Of a stretch of 64,000 nt of DNA, positions 58,369-64,000 are shown one piece after another (the stretch's first letter is position 1; every line of letters begins with the position of its first letter). Origin of the DNA: Acetivibrio clariflavus DSM 19732 (GTDB taxonomy: Bacteria; Bacillota; Clostridia; Acetivibrionales; Acetivibrionaceae); assembly GCF_000237085.1 (NCBI RefSeq), contig NC_016627.1, forward strand, positions 2,976,118 through 3,040,117, given 5' to 3'. The notes below the pieces were generated by a model. It saw nothing but the letters and a program-made list of their open reading frames with translations. It was not told the origin of the DNA and made no database searches. The position numbers and the translations under genes were made by a program.

Positions 58369-59013
58369 TTAACGCTTTAGCATAAAGTGACTTCTCACTT
58401 TCTCAATAAAGCATCTTATTTTTTCCTCATCTTTAACCCCATCGATTTCAACATTGCTGCTCACATCTACACCATAAGGCATTACCAATTCAATTGCATC
58501 GGAAACATTATCACTGCTTAAGCCGCCTGCAACAATTATTTTCCCAAAGGACTTCGCAAGCTTTGCCAATTTCCAGTCAAAAACCTTGCCTGCACCTCCA
58601 TAGGTTCCTTCCACAAAAGTATCCAGCACAAAGGTGTCAACTTCATATTCATCCAGTATAAATAATGACTTTTCATCCTTAATCCTTATGGCCTTCCATA
58701 TTTCAATATCACTCTGGGATTTTAGCAAGTCTCTCAAATCTTCAACATATTGCCCGTTCTCATCGCCATGAAGCTGTATGCAGTCCAAACGGCATTTTAG
58801 AGCAGTTTCCGCCACTTTATCCATATCCTCGTTCACAAATACCCCAACTGCCTTTATCCTTGGATCAAGCTCATTTCTCAATTTCACTGCCTGCTCCATC
58901 GAAACTTTCCGTTTGCTTTCCGCAAAAACAAAACCTATGTAGTCGGGCAAATATTTATTGACATATTGAACATCTTCCGATCTCTTTATACCGCAAATCT
59001 TTATTTTTGTCAT
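58369..59013 (-). CDS. trpF: Phosphoribosylanthranilate isomerase
   Basis: 214 residues, a TIM barrel. It isomerises phosphoribosylanthranilate to CdRP. The N-terminus KICGIKRSEDV holds the catalytic Cys, and FVLDTFVEGTYGGAGKVFDW holds the Asp. GGLSSDNV and the GVDVSSNVE phosphate loop complete the active site. It overlaps trpC by four bases (ATGA). It is the last gene of the operon in the window. Confidence 0.95.
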   Translation of the reverse strand: MTKIKICGIKRSEDVQYVNKYLPDYIGFVFAESKRKVSMEQAVKLRNELDPRIKAVGVFVNEDMDKVAETALKCRLDCIQLHGDENGQYVEDLRDLLKSQSDIEIWKAIRIKDEKSLFILDEYEVDTFVLDTFVEGTYGGAGKVFDWKLAKLAKSFGKIIVAGGLSSDNVSDAIELVMPYGVDVSSNVEIDGVKDEEKIRCFIEKVRSHFMLKR

Positions 59014-59804
59014 ATCAACACCGCTTTACCCCTCAGTTCATTTATTTTATCCTTGATGGAAGGTGCCCTCATAAAGGTTTCTCCAATCAGCACCGCATCC
59101 ACACCAAGCTCTTTAAGATACTTTATATCGTTATAATCCTTTATGCCGCTTTCACTTACCACAGCTCTGTCATTGGGAATATAATTCATAAGCTTCTCTG
59201 TCGTCCTGATATCCACCTCAAAAGTTTTAAGGTCCCTATTGTTTATCCCTATTATCTTTGCCCCCGAATCCAATGCCCTATCCAGTTCCTCTTTATTATG
59301 AACTTCCACAAGGCACTGCATACCCAGTATTTCTGCTACCACCTGGAATTTTTTCAATTCCTCATCCGAAAGTATTGATACAATAAGGAGTATGGCATCA
59401 GCTCCAAGGCATCTTGATTGGTATACCTGCCATAAATCAATTATAAAGTCCTTTCTTAAAAGGGGTATGGGACATGTCTGACGTATCCTGACAAGATAAT
59501 CGTCATCTCCTAAAAAGAAGTTTTTCTCAGTCAAAACCGAAATAGCCTGCACATCGGATTCAGTATATTCCTTAGCAATTGAAAGCGGATCAAAATCCTC
59601 TTTTATTATTCCCTTTGAAGGTGAAGCTTTTTTTACTTCAGCAATTATGGATATATCATCGTTTTTCTTCAGAGCATCGTAAAAGTTTATGGCACTGTGC
59701 ATTCCAGGCCTTTTTATACGCTGTTTCCAGCCTTCTATTGATATTTTATTCATTTCTTCTTTAAGTTGTATCTTTTTTTGCTCTACAATTTTATCTAAAA
59801 TCAT
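59010..59804 (-). CDS. trpC: Indole-3-glycerol-phosphate synthase
   Basis: 264 residues, a TIM barrel. It closes the indole ring of CdRP. The catalytic Lys/Glu are in IIAEVKKASPSKG and LRKDFI; later motifs are LVEVHNKEEL, IGINNRDLKTF and VVSESGI. The start at 59804 is chosen because GGAGG lies 6 bases upstream; the TTG at 59816 overlaps that site. Confidence 0.96.
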   Translation of the reverse strand: MILDKIVEQKKIQLKEEMNKISIEGWKQRIKRPGMHSAINFYDALKKNDDISIIAEVKKASPSKGIIKEDFDPLSIAKEYTESDVQAISVLTEKNFFLGDDDYLVRIRQTCPIPLLRKDFIIDLWQVYQSRCLGADAILLIVSILSDEELKKFQVVAEILGMQCLVEVHNKEELDRALDSGAKIIGINNRDLKTFEVDIRTTEKLMNYIPNDRAVVSESGIKDYNDIKYLKELGVDAVLIGETFMRAPSIKDKINELRGKAVLI

Positions 59805-59874
59805 ATTTACCTCCAATTACTGGTTAACCCGTATTGTGCCTGATGTATTACTTTCCATGGTGTGTAATTTTCCA

Positions 59875-60903
59875 CTAATATAAAACAGGAATCATGGAAT
59901 TGGAATATTCCTTTAACTCATTTAATTTTTCCAAAGCCTTTCCGCTGTCTATCAATTCTTCAGCCAATGCAATTCCGTCTCGGATATTCTCTACCGCTTT
60001 TCCGACATATAATGCCGCTGCAGCATTTAAGACCACAATGTCTCTCTTCGGCCCTCTTTCTCCATTCAAAATAGACAAAATTATTTTTGCATTTTCCTTA
60101 GAATCGCCGCCTACAAGTTCCTCTTTGCTTACCAGTTTCATTCCATAATCTTCAGGATTTAAATAATAGGTAGTAACTTTTCCATCTTTCAATTCTGAAA
60201 CCTTAGTATGAGCAGACAAGGATATTTCATCCATGCCGTCCATTCCGTAAACTACCATGGCTTTTTCAACTCCAAGGTTGTGAAGTACATGGGCTAAAGG
60301 TTCGGTCAATTTATCACTGAATACACCAAGCAACTGCCCTTTTGCCGATGCCGGATTTGTAAGAGGCCCCAAAATATTGAATATAGTCCTGATTCCCAGC
60401 TCTCTTCTAGGTCCTGCCGCATGTTTCATAGATTTGTGGAAAGTCTGGGCAAACATAAATCCTATGCCAATTCTATCAATACATTCTTTTACCTTTTGAG
60501 GCTCTAAGGCAATATTAACTCCAAGACTCTCCAATACATCGGCACTGCCGCTTTTACTGGACACCGATCTGTTGCCGTGTTTTGCAACTGTAACCCCTCC
60601 AGCCGCTGTCACAAAAGCCGCAGCTGTGGAAATATTAAAGGTATATGAACAATCTCCACCTGTTCCGACAATATCTATAAAGTAGTCCTTTTCCAGTGTT
60701 ATTCTGTCTGCTTTTTCCCTCATAACTTTTGCGCATCCGGTTATTTCCTCAATGGTCTCTCCCTTAATTCTAAGTGCTGTTATAAAACTTCCTATCTGTG
60801 CCGGTGTTGCATTGCCTTCCATAATACAGTTCAATGCCGCTATTATTTCGTCCTCACATAAATTTTTGCCCTCAACCAATTTTTGAATTGCCTCTTTTAA
60901 CAT
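59875..60903 (-). CDS. trpD: Anthranilate phosphoribosyltransferase
   Basis: 342 residues. It transfers phosphoribose from PRPP to anthranilate. The motifs GTGGDCSYTFNIST, AKHGNRSVSSKSGSADVLE and GPLTNPA are present. Its ribosome-binding site is embedded in five GAG triplets at 5-nt steps, a probable TRAP site. Trp-TRAP could therefore block its translation directly. Confidence 0.96.
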   Translation of the reverse strand: MLKEAIQKLVEGKNLCEDEIIAALNCIMEGNATPAQIGSFITALRIKGETIEEITGCAKVMREKADRITLEKDYFIDIVGTGGDCSYTFNISTAAAFVTAAGGVTVAKHGNRSVSSKSGSADVLESLGVNIALEPQKVKECIDRIGIGFMFAQTFHKSMKHAAGPRRELGIRTIFNILGPLTNPASAKGQLLGVFSDKLTEPLAHVLHNLGVEKAMVVYGMDGMDEISLSAHTKVSELKDGKVTTYYLNPEDYGMKLVSKEELVGGDSKENAKIILSILNGERGPKRDIVVLNAAAALYVGKAVENIRDGIALAEELIDSGKALEKLNELKEYSNSMIPVLY

Positions 60904-60910
60904 ATTAATT

Positions 60911-60933
60911 CTCCTCTCTTCTCATCTCTTCTC
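60911..60933 (-). promoter_or_regulatory. Second probable TRAP site, over the trpD ribosome-binding site
   Basis: Five GAG triplets in the transcript (plus-strand CTC at 60911, 60916, 60921, 60926, 60931), each separated by exactly two bases. The last one is part of the trpD GGAG ribosome site, 7 bases before its ATG. Known TRAP translational targets carry such triplets over or near ribosome sites. Confidence 0.7.
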
Positions 60934-60974
60934 AAACATTTTAACCCTATTTATTTTAAGCAGTTTTAACCCGC

Positions 60975-61559
60975 TTAAATTTTTATGGCAAGAAAATTAC
61001 TCAATATTTCCTTTCCATCGGGGGTAAGAATTGACTCAGGATGGAACTGTATGCCAAAAATCGGATAGTCCTCATGCATTAATCCCATTATTTCTCCATT
61101 TTCAGATCTGGCTGTAACCTTTAAGCATGAAGGTAGAGATTTGTTTTCCACTATAAGTGAGTGATATCTTCCGGCCATTATTTTTTCCTTAATCAAGGTC
61201 CTAAACAACGGGCATTCCCTGTTCACAAAGACTTCCGAAGCTTTACCATGCATTAATTCTTTTGCGTGGACGATTTTTCCCCCAAAGGCCTCACCTATTG
61301 CCTGATGACCTAGACATACTCCCAGAACAGGTATGTGCTTCCCCAAAACTCTTATGACTTCGATACTTATCCCGGCGTCTTTAGGAAAACCTGGCCCGGG
61401 TGAAATTATTATATGGGATGGATTCCTTTCCCTAATGCCGTCTATAGTGATTTTGTCGTTTCTGTATACCTCTATATCGGGATTTATTTCTCCAACGTAT
61501 TGATAGAGATTGTAAGTAAAAGAATCGTAATTATCTATAATCAGTATTTTCCCGCTCAT
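60975..61559 (-). CDS. trpG: Anthranilate synthase glutaminase subunit
   Basis: 194 residues, a class I glutamine amidotransferase. The nucleophile Cys is in VLGVCLGHQAIGEAFGG; SPGPGFPKDAG and the catalytic His/Glu in QFHPESI are present. It supplies ammonia to TrpE. It overlaps trpE by four bases. In Bacillus subtilis the equivalent gene is outside the operon; here it is inside. Confidence 0.95.
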   Translation of the reverse strand: MSGKILIIDNYDSFTYNLYQYVGEINPDIEVYRNDKITIDGIRERNPSHIIISPGPGFPKDAGISIEVIRVLGKHIPVLGVCLGHQAIGEAFGGKIVHAKELMHGKASEVFVNRECPLFRTLIKEKIMAGRYHSLIVENKSLPSCLKVTARSENGEIMGLMHEDYPIFGIQFHPESILTPDGKEILSNFLAIKI

Positions 61560-63040
61560 CTTATCTCACCAACTTCCTCTAAAGCTCTAAGCAATGCCTT
61601 TGCCTTATTCAGACACTCTTCATATTCTTTTTCCGGTACCGAATCGGCGACTATTCCCGCTCCCGACTGAACATATGCCTTATTGTCCTTAAAAATCATC
61701 GTTCTTATTGTTATACAACTGTCCAGGTTTCCGTTAAAACTAAGGTATCCAATGGCACCGCCATAGGGTCCTCTCTTGACATTTTCCAGTTCATCGATTA
61801 TTTCCATTGCCCGAACTTTTGGTGCACCGGACAATGTCCCGGCAGGCATAATGGACATTAAAGCATCGAAAGCTGTTTTGTCTTCCCGGATTTCTCCCTG
61901 TATATTTGTAACAATATGCATTACATGGGAGTATCTTTCTATATGCATTAAGTCTTTAACTTTGACTGTTCCGTAACGTGCCACCCTTCCAATATCGTTT
62001 CTTCCCAAATCAACAAGCATTGTGTGCTCTGCCAGTTCTTTCTCATCGGCTAAAAGCTCTTTTTCAAGATTTTCATCCTCTTCCTTTGTCTGTCCCCTCT
62101 TTCTGGTACCAGCAATGGGGCAAGTCTCAACTATGCCATTTTCAACCCTTGCAAGCATTTCCGGAGATGAACCTACAATATTGTAATCGTCAAACTTCAA
62201 ATAGTACATATAAGGGGATGGATTTATCAAACGTAAAACCCTGTAGACATTGAAAGGATTCTGGTCTGTTTCAACGCATAAACGCTGGGATAAAACTACC
62301 TGAAAAATATCTCCGTCTCTAATATATTCCTTTGCCTTTAAAACATTTTCACAATATTTCTCTTTCGATACATTACTTATATATTTGAATTCCGTATTTT
62401 TCTTACTGAAATCCGGTTTAAAATTGTCATTTATTTTCCAGCGGGTATCCAAAATTTCGTTATAGATTGACTTGATCCTATCTATAACGCTATTGTAACC
62501 CCTTTCTATATTTCCGTTAACATGAAGATTTACAATTATATGAATCTTTTGCTTCAGATGGTCAAACACCAATAGCTCATCGGTGAATAAAAAATGGCTT
62601 TCCGGCAGTTTCAAATCATCTTCCGGTACATTGGGTAGGTTTTCATAATACCTTATCAAATCATAGCCGAAAAAGCCTACCGCTCCGCCGGTAAATCTCG
62701 GCATTGACGCCAAATTAGCCCCTTTGAATTTTTCCATTAATGATCTTATTACATCAACAGGGTTGCCTTCCACCTCAGATACTGTACCGTTTTTTTCTTC
62801 GATAAAAGTCTTGTTTTTAAAACTTTTTACCACAAGAAAAGGATTTCTTCCAATAATGGAATATCTGCCCCACTTCTCGCCGCCTTCAACACTCTCAAGC
62901 AGAAAGCAATATTTACTTTGTTCAAATCGCTTAAAAATGCTAATGGGCGTCTCCATATCGGCATATACTTCCATGGAAACCGGAATGATATTATAGTCTT
63001 TGGCTAAATTCCTCACTTCATCAAGACTTGGATAAAACAT
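61556..63040 (-). CDS. trpE: Anthranilate synthase component I
   Basis: 494 residues of the chorismate-binding family. It makes anthranilate from chorismate. The catalytic core motifs are clear: DIFQVVLSQRL, GSSPEMLARV, CPIAGTRKRG, LLADEKELAEHTMLVDLGRND, SIMPAGTLSGAPKVRAMEII and YGGAIGYLSF. The N-terminal LLESVEGG tryptophan-feedback motif is present, so activity is probably inhibited by tryptophan. It is the first gene of the operon after the TRAP leader, with an AAAGGAGG ribosome site. Confidence 0.97.
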   Translation of the reverse strand: MFYPSLDEVRNLAKDYNIIPVSMEVYADMETPISIFKRFEQSKYCFLLESVEGGEKWGRYSIIGRNPFLVVKSFKNKTFIEEKNGTVSEVEGNPVDVIRSLMEKFKGANLASMPRFTGGAVGFFGYDLIRYYENLPNVPEDDLKLPESHFLFTDELLVFDHLKQKIHIIVNLHVNGNIERGYNSVIDRIKSIYNEILDTRWKINDNFKPDFSKKNTEFKYISNVSKEKYCENVLKAKEYIRDGDIFQVVLSQRLCVETDQNPFNVYRVLRLINPSPYMYYLKFDDYNIVGSSPEMLARVENGIVETCPIAGTRKRGQTKEEDENLEKELLADEKELAEHTMLVDLGRNDIGRVARYGTVKVKDLMHIERYSHVMHIVTNIQGEIREDKTAFDALMSIMPAGTLSGAPKVRAMEIIDELENVKRGPYGGAIGYLSFNGNLDSCITIRTMIFKDNKAYVQSGAGIVADSVPEKEYEECLNKAKALLRALEEVGEIR

Positions 63041-63091
63041 TTTGATGCCTCCTTTAGATTTTTTAAAGAAGACATGAGAATTGAGCCAACT

Positions 63092-63118
63092 AAAAAAGCC
63101 AGGACGAGAAATCCTGGC
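63092..63118 (-). terminator. trp leader attenuator terminator
   Basis: On the minus strand GCCAGGA-loop-TCCTGGC is followed by TTTTTT, 50 bases before trpE. The hairpin loop contains CTCGTC, which can pair with GACGAG in the upstream triplet region, giving an alternative antiterminator. Confidence 0.9.
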
Positions 63119-63143
63119 ATAGATAACGACTTAAAATATCGTA

Positions 63144-63191
63144 CTAGCCTCGTCTCTTCTCATCTCTTCTCAACTCGTCTCTTCTCATCTC
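63144..63191 (-). promoter_or_regulatory. TRAP (MtrB) binding site in the trp leader
   Basis: The transcript has nine GAG and one UAG triplet in a row, all separated by exactly two bases (plus-strand CTC/CTA every 5 bases from 63144 to 63189). This matches the (G/U)AG-N2 array bound by the 11-subunit TRAP ring. A terminator follows 26 bases later. With tryptophan bound, TRAP would wrap this RNA, prevent antiterminator pairing and stop transcription before trpE. Confidence 0.88.
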
Positions 63192-63238
63192 AAAAATTAA
63201 AATTTCAATTATACAAAAACTCATCTATCTTAGTTGTT

Positions 63239-63268
63239 ATTATAGCATAGGTATTTGTATAATTGCAA
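63239..63268 (-). promoter_or_regulatory. trp operon promoter
   Basis: On the minus strand TTGCAA, 18 bases, then a perfect TATAAT. The start of transcription would be near 63232, about 40 bases before the first TRAP triplet and about 190 before trpE. Confidence 0.7.
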
Positions 63269-63430
63269 TATTTTTCATCCAAATTATACTCAAATGCGAT
63301 TTATTAATTTTTTGTCCGATATATGTCTCTAAATGCCATTCTTTTAAGTTTATCTCCACAAAACAATAGAACAAATCAAAAATTAGTGGTATAATTTAAA
63401 ATAATTCACTAATCACGAAAGAGGATAATA

Positions 63431-64000
63431 ATGAGAAACAGTTTTGACGCTTTAGGCATTTCGCCTCCAATTTTAAAAGCCTTAGAAAAAATGGGTTTTG
63501 AAAAACCTACAGAAGTTCAAAGCAGGGCAATTCCCCATATTTTAAACCAGGAAGATTTAATTGTAATGTCAAAAACAGGCAGCGGTAAAACTGCTGTTTT
63601 TGGAGTTTCAATGCTTCAACTTATTGATCCCGGTGAACCGGGACCGCAAGGTCTGATCCTTACTCCAACAAGGGAACTGGCAGTTCAGATAAACAATGAA
63701 CTGAGAAAAATGTCAAGATATACACGCCATAGAACAACTGCTGTATATGGTCAGCATAGCATGGATGCGGAAATTCAGGCATTAAAAAGAGGCGTTTCCA
63801 TTGTTACCGGAACTCCCGGCCGGGTTAACGACCATATACAGAATCAAAACTTGGAAACAAGCAACCTTCGTTTTTTGGTACTGGACGAAGCCGACAGGAT
63901 GCTTGACATGGGTTTCCTTGATCAGGTAGTCAATATTATTCAGGCCCTGCCTAGAAATCGCATAACTCTGCTTTTATCTGCCACCATTCCCCACGAAATT
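63431..64000 (+). CDS. DEAD-box RNA helicase (3' end outside window)
   Basis: 190 residues are visible; the frame is open to the window end. The Q motif region (FEKPTEVQSRAIP), Walker A MSKTGSGKT, TPTRELAVQ, GTPGRV, the VLDEADRMLDMGF box and SATIP are in order. It would unwind RNA duplexes in ribosome assembly or mRNA turnover. The third motif reads SAT followed by IP rather than MP, a minor variant. The ribosome site is AAAGAGG. It is divergent from the trp operon. Confidence 0.93.
   Translation, partial: MRNSFDALGISPPILKALEKMGFEKPTEVQSRAIPHILNQEDLIVMSKTGSGKTAVFGVSMLQLIDPGEPGPQGLILTPTRELAVQINNELRKMSRYTRHRTTAVYGQHSMDAEIQALKRGVSIVTGTPGRVNDHIQNQNLETSNLRFLVLDEADRMLDMGFLDQVVNIIQALPRNRITLLLSATIPHEI

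Overview
The window looks like a chromosomal segment of a low-GC, anaerobic Gram-positive bacterium of the class Clostridia. Codon use is AT-rich, Shine-Dalgarno sites are strong (GGAGG), and many genes end in intrinsic terminators. A secreted protein with four CBM6 carbohydrate-binding modules joined by Pro/Thr linkers points to a plant-polysaccharide degrader, most like the Acetivibrio (Clostridium) thermocellus group. That assignment is inference from gene style, not from a database match.

Layout. 1-3.8 kb: 3' part of a large CBM6 surface protein. 4-11.3 kb: single-chain purL, a divergent LysR regulator, and an XRE-cupin regulator followed by an acyl-CoA ligase. 11.3-20 kb: htpG with a perfect CIRCE operator, a Fur-family regulator, a prepilin peptidase/FHA pair, and a 1250-residue GGDEF-ATPase-TPR fusion. 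20-27.2 kb: two paralogous secreted proteins, an M24 peptidase, two small unusual proteins and an IS256-family element. 27.3-38.9 kb: housekeeping genes (TPR protein, folC, secA, YerC-like regulator, cca, hydrolase, lipoprotein).

39-55 kb is the main accessory region: a type I-B (Tneap-like) CRISPR-Cas locus. A 56-repeat array lies next to its leader, and the minus-strand operon runs cas8b-cas7-cas5-cas3-cas4-cas1-cas2. Insertion sequences have hit it three times. A decayed IS3 element abuts the leader-distal end of the array. A 1.5-kb IS4-type element has split cas1, with a target duplication still visible. An IS110-family element, with a probable bridge RNA in its left non-coding end, sits where cas6 is usually found, and no cas6 is visible. 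The locus probably can no longer acquire spacers, and it may still interfere only if a Cas6 is supplied from elsewhere.

55-58 kb: two copies of a 207-bp, nearly fully palindromic repeat, then an ECF sigma/anti-sigma pair. 58.3-63.3 kb: a trpEGDCF operon. Its leader carries ten GAG/UAG triplets at exact 5-nt spacing, followed by an intrinsic terminator, which is the hallmark of TRAP (MtrB) attenuation. Five more GAG triplets overlap the trpD ribosome-binding site. The window ends inside a DEAD-box RNA helicase gene.
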